Notes: a model not told the origin generated them from the sequence alone. A DNA stretch of 10,726 nucleotides from a bacterium (GCA_030632465.1 DAOVUR010000046.1:1-10726), one strand, 5' to 3'. Positions 1 through 6,834 are shown, numbered from the stretch's first letter. Numbers and translations: made by a program.

Positions 1-2
1 AT

Positions 3-131
3 GATGAGCGTGGACAGAACTGTCGGTACTGTAGTCATTATGTATATAATCCTTTTGCTCAGCGGTGTGAGTTGCATAAGAAGTTTGTGGAGGCAACTGA
101 TATGTGTGATGATTTTAAAAGCAGTGAATAA
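3..131 (+). CDS. C-terminal end of a cysteine-rich, probably metal-binding protein (5' truncated)
   Basis: An open frame enters from the left edge and ends at TAA 129-131. It encodes 42 residues with a dense Cys/His pattern: C-x2-C-x11-C-x2-H-x9-C, ending in MCDDFKSSE. This spacing, with another His two residues after the second Cys (CRYCSH), looks like a small zinc- or iron-binding module at a protein C-terminus. The regular pattern argues against a chance frame, although two other plus frames are partly open here. The start and most of the protein lie outside the window, so no family can be named. The last codons (AGT GAA TAA) fall inside the first heptad repeat array, so the repeat supplies the stop codon. 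The gene may once have ended differently. Confidence 0.6.
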   Translation, partial: DERGQNCRYCSHYVYNPFAQRCELHKKFVEATDMCDDFKSSE

Positions 132-153
132 CTAATAGCGAATAGTGAATAGT
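123..153 (+). repeat. Heptad array, copy 1 (AGTGAAT family)
   Basis: Four 7-base units plus a partial one: AGTGAAT, AACTAAT, AGCGAAT, AGTGAAT, then AGT. Unit two has the same three changes as in copies 2 and 3. The array overlaps the end of the upstream cysteine-rich gene and provides its TAA stop. Confidence 0.85.
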
Positions 154-242
154 GGAGGATCTGTTTTCTAGTAAATGGAAAAGGGGAGTTCCACATGGAT
201 AGGCAGGATGATCAGGATGCGGTGCTCTATGAAAAAGGTTTT

Positions 243-269
243 ACCACGAATCGCACGAATTACACGAAT
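243..269 (+). repeat. Three tandem 9-base units, NNCACGAAT
   Basis: The units ACCACGAAT, CGCACGAAT and TACACGAAT follow one another without gaps: seven fixed bases after two variable ones. I recall similar CACGAAT or CACAGAT tandem runs in spacers of several environmental bacterial lineages, but cannot confirm a match here. The rest of the 132-369 spacer shows no convincing gene, terminator or promoter. Confidence 0.7.
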
Positions 270-369
270 ATTGGCGACGGTGCTGCTTTGCGGTAATGGC
301 GTGTATTCTGAAGGCGGTGCGCTTAAAAAAGATTCTGATTAAAAATAACTGTTCGCTAATTCTTAGTTT

Positions 370-1068
370 TTATAATCCGAGGAATTGTATTGCGGAACCG
401 CACAGGAGTATTGTTAGGCCTGCGAGGGCGTGGGTGTAGCGTTCTAGTTTTGCTAGGGGTGCAAAGCTTATGCCGTATACTGACATTAAGACAACGCTCA
501 TCATGGTGGCAATTGTTACTATGCTAAAGACTGCGGTTACGATGAGTAGTCCGAAGAAGTTTTGTTGTGCTGCTGGATACATGAGTATAGGTATTAAGGG
601 TTCGCATGGGCCAAAGACGAAGATTGCGAATAGTACCCAGGGCGTGATACTTTTCTTTTTGTTAGGATGTGCGTGTAGGTGGTCTTGGTGGTGGGTATGC
701 ATATGTTCATGGGCAATACCATCGTTGTGTGCATGGAGATGTGCGTGTGGCTTGTTGCGGATGGCGCGTTTTACTCCCCATATAAAGTAGACTGCGCCAA
801 AAGCGATTAGTGCCCATGCTGCTATGTTACCTCTGAATGCTTCGAATATTTCTAGATTTGTTACGGCTAGTCCAAATGCGATACCGATAAAGCCAAGGAT
901 AACGGAGCTTAGTACATGACCTAGTCCGCATAAGAATGTGATCAGCGTGGTTTTTTTGAGTGACCAGTCGCCTGATTTTGACATTACGATGAATGGCAGG
1001 TAGTGGTCTGGCCCGAATAGGGTGTGAGTAAAAGCGATAACTGCTGCGGCTGTAATAAGTGGTATCAT
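370..1068 (-). CDS. UreH/RcnA-like metal transporter with histidine-rich loop
   Basis: A 232-residue inner-membrane protein with about six hydrophobic segments. The first helix carries H15-x5-D21-H22 (HTLFGPDHY), which resembles the HxxxxDH-type metal motif of nickel/cobalt permeases. A later helix has GPCEPLIP (153-160). Between them lies a hydrophilic loop (about 106-139) with 12 His in residues 108-134, typical of Ni/Co/Zn-handling loops. Relatives are usually named UreH-like, nickel/cobalt transporter or TauE/SafE-like, so family and direction of transport are uncertain; Ni or Co is an inference. No urease or hydrogenase gene is visible nearby. It lies 102 bases downstream of the small membrane gene on the same strand and may share its transcript. 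The ribosome site before ATG 1068 is weak (AAGAAA). Confidence 0.8.
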   Translation of the reverse strand: MIPLITAAAVIAFTHTLFGPDHYLPFIVMSKSGDWSLKKTTLITFLCGLGHVLSSVILGFIGIAFGLAVTNLEIFEAFRGNIAAWALIAFGAVYFIWGVKRAIRNKPHAHLHAHNDGIAHEHMHTHHQDHLHAHPNKKKSITPWVLFAIFVFGPCEPLIPILMYPAAQQNFFGLLIVTAVFSIVTIATMMSVVLMSVYGISFAPLAKLERYTHALAGLTILLCGSAIQFLGL

Positions 1069-1170
1069 GTTTTTCTTAGTAGTCGGCCTTCATGTTTAGA
1101 GTTCTGGCTACTTCTTTCTTTTTTTAATGGGTTGTGCCGTCCTGTTTGAATAAGTAACGGCTTCTATGGG

Positions 1171-1470
1171 TTATTTCCCTAAAGTTATCCAAGCTAGCGA
1201 TATGAGTGGTGGAAGTGACATTATGATCGGAACAATGAAAAGCGCGCGCCTGTATTCCTTGGTGACTAATCCGTAAACTGAGATACATAATGATATGATG
1301 GCAAATATTACTCCTGCAAGAATTAGGGTCCAGCCTAGTTCTTCGTGATATGTGATTTTGAATTTAGACACAAAAAACCCAAAGATAATGCTTACCCATG
1401 TATAGATACTCCAGCGAGAAGCAAGGTCTAGCAGTTTTGAGCTATCATCAACAGGTTCTTCTTTTTTCAT
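1171..1470 (-). CDS. Small three-helix membrane protein, unknown function
   Basis: Encodes 99 residues: a charged N-terminus (MKKEEPVDDSSK), then three hydrophobic segments at roughly 23-35, 47-68 and 76-96, with a basic KEYRR stretch between the second and third. This fits a small inner-membrane protein. I do not recognise a family and see no catalytic motif. The ATG at 1470 has a good upstream ribosome site (AGGAAA on the minus strand, about 1480-1485), supporting a real gene. It is divergent from the 142-residue gene at 1660 and precedes the metal transporter on the same strand. Confidence 0.65.
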   Translation of the reverse strand: MKKEEPVDDSSKLLDLASRWSIYTWVSIIFGFFVSKFKITYHEELGWTLILAGVIFAIISLCISVYGLVTKEYRRALFIVPIIMSLPPLISLAWITLGK

Positions 1471-1559
1471 TATATCTGTTTCCTACTGTTTATTTGTTAA
1501 GGTTGTTAAGTTAATAGAAAAGGTGATGACCTGCAAGTTGTTTCGATTTCTAATAGGGA

Positions 1560-1577
1560 AGTTTTTATGTAAAAACT
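1560..1577. other. AT-rich hairpin in the divergent spacer, followed by T6
   Basis: AGTTTTT (1560-1566) and AAAAACT (1571-1577) pair perfectly around the 4-base loop ATGT. ATTTTTT follows on the plus strand. The shape resembles an intrinsic terminator, but the stem has a single G-C pair and no plus-strand gene lies just upstream. A regulatory dyad upstream of the promoter at 1591-1620 is as likely. Confidence 0.35.
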
Positions 1578-1590
1578 ATTTTTTCATAGG

Positions 1591-1620
1591 TTGTGCTTAT
1601 TGGGGGATACGTGGTATTAT
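1591..1620 (+). promoter_or_regulatory. Predicted sigma70-type promoter for the 1660 gene
   Basis: TTGTGC (1591-1596) could be the -35 box and TATTAT (1615-1620) the -10 box, 18 bases apart. A TG at 1612-1613 makes an extended -10. The start point would be near 1627, leaving a leader of about 33 bases that includes the ribosome site. The -35 match is partial. Confidence 0.4.
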
Positions 1621-1659
1621 ATTGGTTTTATGTTTAAGAAATAGGTAGGAGAGTGAATA

Positions 1660-2088
1660 ATGGCTGACTGGCAGAAAAATATGGATAGTTTCTTTGCTGA
1701 AAGTGACGAGACGAAGAAGAATAAAGATGTGACTGATTTTATGCGTTTTGTTCGGGATACTGCTATACCTGCTTTTAAGGCGTTACGTGAGCAGCTGGAG
1801 AAGCATGGACGTGAGTTGTCTATTAAGGAGACTGCATCATCGGTAACAGCTCGTGTTAGCAATGCTGGTACGGAAGAGTTGGTGTATGGTGTTTATGGGC
1901 GACTATTGCCTGGTGGGGTGTTGCCTTATGCTGAGGTGAAATTTCGCGAGCGTAATGGATTGAAGATTATCAAGGTTGAAAGCATGATTCGTAGTGGTGA
2001 GTCTAACTATGTGATGAGTGATGTTAAGAAACAAGAGGTTATCGATAACTTTTTGGATCATTATATGCGGGCAATAAAACCGGTATAG
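1660..2088 (+). CDS. Conserved-looking soluble protein of unknown function
   Basis: A 142-residue protein without signal peptide or membrane helix. Residues 1-60 are charged and mostly helical in character (FMRFVRDTAIPAFKALREQL). Residues about 60-110 look like beta strands (SVTARVSN, ELVYGVYGRL, LPYAEVKFRE, GLKIIKVESM). The C-terminus is again helical (KKQEVIDNFLDHYM). I recognise neither a family nor an active site. The ATG is preceded by AGGAG at 1647-1651 with 8 bases of spacing, and a plausible promoter lies at 1591-1620, so the gene is probably real. guaB follows after 138 bases on the same strand, too far to infer an operon confidently. Confidence 0.75.
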   Translation: MADWQKNMDSFFAESDETKKNKDVTDFMRFVRDTAIPAFKALREQLEKHGRELSIKETASSVTARVSNAGTEELVYGVYGRLLPGGVLPYAEVKFRERNGLKIIKVESMIRSGESNYVMSDVKKQEVIDNFLDHYMRAIKPV

Positions 2089-2153
2089 GTTATGGGTAAA
2101 AAGTTTGATAGAAAACTTGACTTATAGGGGGTAAAAGTACGAAACTCCTTCGG

Positions 2154-2167
2154 CAAGTCGCAACTTG
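2154..2167. other. Small hairpin in the guaB leader region
   Basis: CAAGT (2154-2158) and ACTTG (2163-2167) pair around the loop CGCA. No T-run follows, so it is not a standard terminator. A second short dyad (AAGTTT 2101-2106 with AAACTT 2113-2118) lies just upstream. I see no recognisable purine riboswitch core in 2089-2226. Confidence 0.3.
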
Positions 2168-2226
2168 TGGCTTATTACATTGGTAAAGGTTATTTTTGAT
2201 AAAATTATTGTATCTGAGAGGTTAGC

Positions 2227-3714
2227 GTGAAAAACGATTTTATAGATTCTTTTATGGATAATTTTCAGCACGAGGGGCTGACATTTGATGATGTTTCGTT
2301 GGTGACGCAGTATGCTGATTTCCTTCCTGATTCGGCGAACATTACGAGTCGCCTAACTTCACGTATTAATGTGAATGTTCCTTTTATTAGTGCCGCAATG
2401 GATACGGTGACCGAGTCTGATATGGCTATTCAGATGGCGCTTTTAGGTGGTATTGGTATCATCCATAAAAATTTACCAGTGGAAGAGCAGGTGCGGCAGG
2501 TTGCCGATGTTAAGCATCACTTGCATGGATTGATCCGGTCGCCAATTGTTTATCGTGATACAGATACTATTGAGTATGTTGAGGCGGAGAAGGAGCGTGA
2601 GGGGTATCGTTTTAGCGGGTTCCCTGTGCTAGATGAAAATGACAAGCTTGTTGGTATGCTTACATCAACAGATTTCAAGTTTGCAGATGATAAGTCGACT
2701 CTTCTTCGTGATGTTATGTCCAAAGATGTTGCAGCAGCACCTGCGGATACTGATGTACAGCAGGCGTATAATTTAATTATGAAGCGTCGTATTGGTAAGT
2801 TACCGCTAGTTGAGGGTGACAAGCTTGTGGGATTATATAGTTTTAGTGATGTTAGTACGCTGGTCCGGAATGTGAAGCCGTTTTATAATCGTGATGATCG
2901 TTATCGCCTGAGGACAGGGGCAGCAGTGGGGCCTGGTGATTATGATAGAATTTCTGCATTGGCTGATGCTTCTGTGGATGTTGTTGTGGTTGATAGTGCT
3001 CATGGGCATTCTTCTAATATTATTGAAACAGTTAAGTGGATTGTTAAGAATCATCCTAAGATTGATATCATTGCTGGTAATGTTGCGACTGCAGAGGGTG
3101 CGGTGGCGCTTCGTGATGCAGGCGCACATGCGGTTAAGGTTGGTATTGGGCCTGGCTCGATTTGCACAACACGTGTTGTTTGCGGTGTTGGTGTTCCACA
3201 GGTGACGGCGGTTTATCATTGCGCGAAGGCGCTTGAAGGTAGCATCCCTGTTGTGGCCGATGGTGGTATTCGTCATTCGGGTGATGTTCCTAAGGTGATT
3301 GTTGCGGGTGCTGATACGGTGATGCTTGGTTCTATTCTTGCTGGTACAGATGCAAGTCCGGGCGAGAAGATTTTACATCAGGGCAGACAGTATGTGGTTT
3401 ATAGAGGAATGGGTAGCTTGACAGCAATGCGTGAGTCGGCAGGCAGTCGCGAGCGTTATAGTCAGGGTAAAACGTCTGAGGAAGAGTTGGTGCCGCAAGG
3501 TATTGAAGGTATTGTTCCTTATTCTGGTACAGTACAGAAAGTTATGACGCAGTTTTGCGGCGGGCTCCGTGGGTCATTGGGATATTGTGGATGTCGGACA
3601 ATTCCTGATTTGCAGGAGAATGGTAAATTTGTACGAGTTTCTATTGCTGGCTTGCATGAAGCGCATCCGCATGATGTGAAGATAATGAAAGAAGCACCAA
3701 ACTATAGATCGTAG
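2227..3714 (+). CDS. guaB: Inosine-5'-monophosphate dehydrogenase
   Basis: Oxidises IMP to XMP with NAD+, the committed step of guanine nucleotide synthesis, in the cytoplasm. At 495 residues it has the usual bacterial length. The N-terminus shows LTFDDVSLV and PFISAAMDTVTE. A CBS-pair insert spans about residues 95-215, with two GKLP/SGFPV-type repeats (FPVLDENDKLVGMLTSTDF and IGKLPLVEGDKLVGLYSF). The barrel resumes at RTGAAVG and VDSAHGHS. The catalytic loop is GIGPGSICTTR with nucleophile C313, followed by VPQVTA, VADGGIRHSGD and the flap YRGMGSLTAM. The C-terminus keeps GLHEAHPHDV and KEAPNY. All key elements are present. The start is GTG with GAGAGG at 2216-2221, five bases away. guaA is not in the window. 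A heptad array begins six bases after the stop. Confidence 0.97.
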   Translation: MKNDFIDSFMDNFQHEGLTFDDVSLVTQYADFLPDSANITSRLTSRINVNVPFISAAMDTVTESDMAIQMALLGGIGIIHKNLPVEEQVRQVADVKHHLHGLIRSPIVYRDTDTIEYVEAEKEREGYRFSGFPVLDENDKLVGMLTSTDFKFADDKSTLLRDVMSKDVAAAPADTDVQQAYNLIMKRRIGKLPLVEGDKLVGLYSFSDVSTLVRNVKPFYNRDDRYRLRTGAAVGPGDYDRISALADASVDVVVVDSAHGHSSNIIETVKWIVKNHPKIDIIAGNVATAEGAVALRDAGAHAVKVGIGPGSICTTRVVCGVGVPQVTAVYHCAKALEGSIPVVADGGIRHSGDVPKVIVAGADTVMLGSILAGTDASPGEKILHQGRQYVVYRGMGSLTAMRESAGSRERYSQGKTSEEELVPQGIEGIVPYSGTVQKVMTQFCGGLRGSLGYCGCRTIPDLQENGKFVRVSIAGLHEAHPHDVKIMKEAPNYRS

Positions 3715-3720
3715 AAAAAT

Positions 3721-3751
3721 AGTGAATAACTAATAGTGAATAGTGAATAGT
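3721..3751 (+). repeat. Heptad array, copy 2, downstream of guaB
   Basis: Units AGTGAAT, AACTAAT, AGTGAAT, AGTGAAT, then AGT. This is the least degenerate copy. AACTAATA at 3728-3735 is the exact inverse of TATTAGTT at 3783-3790, and AATAGT (3771-3776) pairs with ACTATT (3778-3783), so the array sits in a larger imperfect fold. Confidence 0.9.
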
Positions 3752-3792
3752 TATTGTGCCTACTGCGTAGAATAGTTACTATTATTAGTTTG

Positions 3793-3822
3793 CTGGACAT
3801 TTCGGCTCCGCTCAATGACCAG
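3793..3822. repeat. Hairpin element with TCGGCTCCGCTC loop
   Basis: CTGG (3793-3796) pairs with CCAG (3819-3822) and CATT (3798-3801) with AATG (3814-3817), across one A/A mismatch. The apical 12 bases are TCGGCTCCGCTC. It is more GC-rich than the surrounding spacer and lacks a following T-run. The phrase resembles a short dispersed intergenic repeat I recall from several bacterial genomes, but only one copy is in the window. Confidence 0.5.
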
Positions 3823-3868
3823 TTACGGTACAGTTATCAATTTTAAATAAAAAATAAAGAGTTAAAAT

Positions 3869-5548
3869 ATGAGTGATGTAGCATTTGATATGATTTTTAA
3901 GATTATTGGTGGATTAGCAATTTTCTTGTTGGGTATGAAGAACATGTCTGAAGGTATGCAGGCTGTTGCTGGTGACGGATTGCGTAGAATGATTAATGCA
4001 GTTACTAATAATCGCTTCAAGGCATGCGGTATGGGTGTTCTTGTTACTAGTATCGTGCAGTCAAGTTCTGTAACAACAGTTATGGTTGTTGGATTTGTAA
4101 GTGCGGGCCTTATGTCGCTTACTCCGGCGATTGGCGTTATTATGGGTGCCAATGTTGGAACAACTATTACTGCCTGGTTGTTGGTTCTGGAGATCGGAAA
4201 GTGGGGATTGCCTATTCTTGGAATTGCTGCATTTTTCTATCTCTTCTCTAAGGGTGAACGTCTACGTTATATCGGCATGGCTATTATGGGTGTTGGTATG
4301 GTCTTCTTCGGGTTAGAAATGATGAAGAGTGGCCTGAAGCCAATGCGTACTATGCCGCAGTTTATTGAATGGTTTTCTCACTTTCAGGCAGATAGTTATT
4401 GGGGCATTCTGAAATGTGCTATGATGGGTTGTGTGTTGACCTTTATTGTGCAGTCAAGTTCGGCTACAGTTGGTATTACCATGGGCTTGGCATCTAGTGG
4501 TATTATTGGATTCCCGACAGCTGCCGCATTGGTTCTGGGCGAAAATGTAGGTACAACAATTACCGCTTTATTAGCATCAATCGGGCGTTCAACTGATGCT
4601 AAGCGTGCGGCATACTCGCATACGATATTTAATATTCTTGGCGTAATCTGGATTACAACTGTATTCCTTTTGTATATTAAATTGATTACAAGGGTTGTGG
4701 GGCATGATCCAGGTATGATGGTGTTGCAAGATGGCAAAGAAACATTTCCATATATTCAGGGCGGAATAGCGTTAGTACATTCAGGCTTTAATATTGCCAA
4801 TACTTTATTTTTCCTTCCATTTGTTCCGTTGTTGGCTAAGTTGGTGATTAAGCTTGCGCCAGAGAAGAAGGAGGAAGAGTTTACTCATCTGGAATATCTT
4901 GATGCTAGTATGATTGATTCGCCAGTACTTGCTATTCAGGAGTCACACACTCAGATAGTCCGTATGGGTGATCATGTCGATGAGATGATGACTATGTTAA
5001 AGACTGCTATTACCTCTAAGGATATCGATGAGGATCTGACGCGTAAGATTTTCCATCGTGAAGAGATTCTGGATGAAGTACAGAAAGAGGTAACGGAGTT
5101 CTTAGGGCATATGTTTGCCGGGAATATGACTGCTGATTTAGTTGAGAACTGTCGTATGCAGTTGCGTATGGCTGATGAGTATGAATCGATTAGTGATTAT
5201 GTAGCAATGATTCTTAAGCTGCATTTAAAGAGTAAGAAGACTGCTGTACGTTTCACTGAAGAAGGTTGGCGTGATATGCTGTCGTTACATGACAAAACAG
5301 CGGATTATATTGAGCTGGTTAATTTATGTGTTAAAGAGGAACGTAGCGAGGGGTTAACTAAGGCTCGGGTAAATGGCGATGCTATTACGTTCGACATGAA
5401 GGAAGCACGTGACAAGCATCTTGATCGCTTGGCCCATAAACAGACGGATCCGTTGGCGAGTTTGATATTTATTGATATGCTTAATGCGTATAGACGTGTT
5501 AAAGATCACGGCTTGAATATTGCAGAAGCTGTTGCTGGAGAGAAGTAA
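3869..5548 (+). CDS. Na+/phosphate cotransporter family protein with C-terminal PhoU-like domain
   Basis: A 559-residue inner-membrane protein. The membrane half (about 1-330) has the duplicated Na/Pi-cotransporter repeat: QSSS at 64-67 (IVQSSSVTTVM) with GANVGTTITAW after it, and a second QSSS at 195-198 (IVQSSSATVGIT) with GENVGTTITALL after it. These QSSS loops form the substrate and sodium site in SLC34/NptA proteins. The C-terminal ~200 residues (from about 355) are helical and hydrophilic (HVDEMMTMLKTAI, HREEILDEVQKEV, MADEYESISDYV), matching the PhoU-like tail of YjbB-type proteins and giving the full length expected. Import or export of phosphate cannot be decided from sequence. The ribosome site is weak (AAAGAG 3856-3861). 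It stands alone between repeat-bearing spacers; no pst or pho genes are visible. Confidence 0.92.
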   Translation: MSDVAFDMIFKIIGGLAIFLLGMKNMSEGMQAVAGDGLRRMINAVTNNRFKACGMGVLVTSIVQSSSVTTVMVVGFVSAGLMSLTPAIGVIMGANVGTTITAWLLVLEIGKWGLPILGIAAFFYLFSKGERLRYIGMAIMGVGMVFFGLEMMKSGLKPMRTMPQFIEWFSHFQADSYWGILKCAMMGCVLTFIVQSSSATVGITMGLASSGIIGFPTAAALVLGENVGTTITALLASIGRSTDAKRAAYSHTIFNILGVIWITTVFLLYIKLITRVVGHDPGMMVLQDGKETFPYIQGGIALVHSGFNIANTLFFLPFVPLLAKLVIKLAPEKKEEEFTHLEYLDASMIDSPVLAIQESHTQIVRMGDHVDEMMTMLKTAITSKDIDEDLTRKIFHREEILDEVQKEVTEFLGHMFAGNMTADLVENCRMQLRMADEYESISDYVAMILKLHLKSKKTAVRFTEEGWRDMLSLHDKTADYIELVNLCVKEERSEGLTKARVNGDAITFDMKEARDKHLDRLAHKQTDPLASLIFIDMLNAYRRVKDHGLNIAEAVAGEK

Positions 5549-5555
5549 AAAATAT

Positions 5556-5586
5556 AGTGAATAACTAATAGTGAATAGTGAACAGC
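5556..5586 (+). repeat. Heptad array, copy 3, downstream of the Na/Pi gene
   Basis: Units AGTGAAT, AACTAAT, AGTGAAT, AGTGAAC, then AGC, starting seven bases after the TAA stop. The first three units equal copy 2 exactly; later units carry T-to-C changes. The rest of the 5549-5679 spacer shows no clear terminator and no promoter with consistent leader length. Confidence 0.9.
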
Positions 5587-5679
5587 TATAGAATCATTTT
5601 TAAAGCTGATGATACCTTTTTAAAAAATAAAACTATTACGTCAAAATATGGCGTATATTTATAAGTAGGAGTACAAAAG

Positions 5680-6834
5680 ATGAAGTTATTTGTTCCTAAA
5701 GAGCTAGATGCTAGTGAGGCACGTGTTGCAATGGTGCCAGAGGTTGCAAAAAAGCTAGTAGATCTTGGTGCTGAACTAGAGGTAGAGGCTGGACTCGGTC
5801 TCTCTATTTTGTGTTCGGATGAAGAGTATAGCAAAGTCGGTGCAGTTATTGTTACTGATAGAGTTGCTGCGATGAAGTCTGCTGACATTGTTTTACGTCT
5901 TTCTGCTCCTACAGAAGATGAAATAGAGCTTTTGAAGGAAGGCTGTATCAGTGCTAGTTATCTTGACCCATTCCGTCAGCCACAACTTCTCGCTAAATTT
6001 GCCGAATGTAAAGTTAGTGCAATCTGCATGGAGATGATTCCGCGCACAACATTGGCGCAGAAGATGGATGCGTTAAGTTCGCAAGCCAATTTGGCTGGGT
6101 ATGTTGCTGTAATTATGGCATCAGAGCGTCTCCCTAAGATGTTGCCCATGATGATGACACCGGCTGGTACGATTTCTCCTGCTAAAGTATTTATTATTGG
6201 TGCTGGAGTTGCTGGCTTACAGGCTATTGCTACAGCCAAGCGACTTGGTGCTCGAGTAGAAGCTTTTGATACCAGGCCTGTTGTGGAAGAGCAGGTGCAG
6301 TCGTTGGGTGCACGTTTTGTTAAGGTTGATCTTGGTGAGACAGGGCAGACAAAAGATGGGTATGCCAAGCAGTTGACTGATGAGCAACTTGCATTGCAGC
6401 GTGATGCAATGGCAAAGGTCTGTGCAAGTTCCGATATCGTTATCACTACAGCGCAGATATTTGGAAGAAAAGCTCCCGTGATTGTTACGAAAGAGATGCT
6501 TAAAGGTATGAAGCCGGGTAGCGTTGTTGTTGATATGGCTGCTGATACTGGTGGCAATGTTGAGGGAACAGTACTTGGTAAAGAGGTTGATATTAATGGC
6601 GTTAAAGTTGTTGGTATTGCTAATCTACCGGGGCAAGTGCCTGTGAATGCTAGCCAGATGTATGCGAGTAATCTTGGTAGTTTGATTATACACTTTTGGG
6701 ATAAGGAAGAAAAAGTTTTCAAGTTGAATATGGAAGATGAAATTATTCAGGGTTGCTTGATTGCTCATGATGGCGAGATCACTAATGATGCCCTTAAGGA
6801 ATTAGTCGAAAAAGAGAATGGGGGAAAGGCATAA
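5680..6834 (+). CDS. pntAA: NAD(P) transhydrogenase subunit alpha part 1 (NAD-binding domain I)
   Basis: The cytoplasmic NAD(H)-binding component of the proton-translocating transhydrogenase. It transfers hydride from NADH to NADP+ bound on PntB. The 384 residues match the length of single-domain alpha1 subunits from three-subunit enzymes such as that of Rhodospirillum rubrum. The N-terminal domain begins KLFVPKELDASEARVAMVPE. The nicotinamide RQD loop is kept: R122, Q127, D130 and S133 within PRTTLAQKMDALSSQANLAGY 121-141. The Rossmann fingerprint is GAGVAG at 174-179, followed by AFDTRPVVEEQVQSLGA. PGSVVVDMAAD and NLPGQVPVNASQ lie nearer the C-terminus. ATG 5680 has AGGAG at 5667-5671, eight bases away. 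Its stop overlaps the pntAB start by one base (TAATG), implying translational coupling. Confidence 0.97.
   Translation: MKLFVPKELDASEARVAMVPEVAKKLVDLGAELEVEAGLGLSILCSDEEYSKVGAVIVTDRVAAMKSADIVLRLSAPTEDEIELLKEGCISASYLDPFRQPQLLAKFAECKVSAICMEMIPRTTLAQKMDALSSQANLAGYVAVIMASERLPKMLPMMMTPAGTISPAKVFIIGAGVAGLQAIATAKRLGARVEAFDTRPVVEEQVQSLGARFVKVDLGETGQTKDGYAKQLTDEQLALQRDAMAKVCASSDIVITTAQIFGRKAPVIVTKEMLKGMKPGSVVVDMAADTGGNVEGTVLGKEVDINGVKVVGIANLPGQVPVNASQMYASNLGSLIIHFWDKEEKVFKLNMEDEIIQGCLIAHDGEITNDALKELVEKENGGKA

Noticed and set aside
123..153. CRISPR-like repeats
   Set aside because: The heptads are head-to-tail without spacers and the copies are thousands of bases apart; no cas genes are present.
195..296. 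33-codon plus-strand frame starting ATG 195 after a GGGGAG site
   Set aside because: It runs through the CACGAAT repeat, giving TN-TN residues, and resembles no protein. A chance frame in spacer DNA is more likely.
470..790. 106-codon plus-strand frame opposite the metal transporter
   Set aside because: Its Trp/Cys-rich residues are the reverse reading of the His-rich loop codons of the real gene.
1652..1662. AGTGAATAATG before the 1660 gene, identical to part of heptad copy 4
   Set aside because: Only one unit is present and it coincides with the ribosome-site-to-start region; probably coincidence.
2833..3276. 147-codon antisense frame in guaB
   Set aside because: Its composition (very rich in N, T, I, R) is a by-product of guaB codon bias; guaB itself is unambiguous.
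5549..5679. Terminator after the Na/Pi gene
   Set aside because: Only 4-base inverted matches (CAGC/GCTG) occur, with long loops and no hairpin directly followed by a T-run.
5976..6722. 248-codon antisense frame in pntAA
   Set aside because: It is long but lies wholly inside a clear pntAA, has no ribosome site that stands out and no recognisable motifs.
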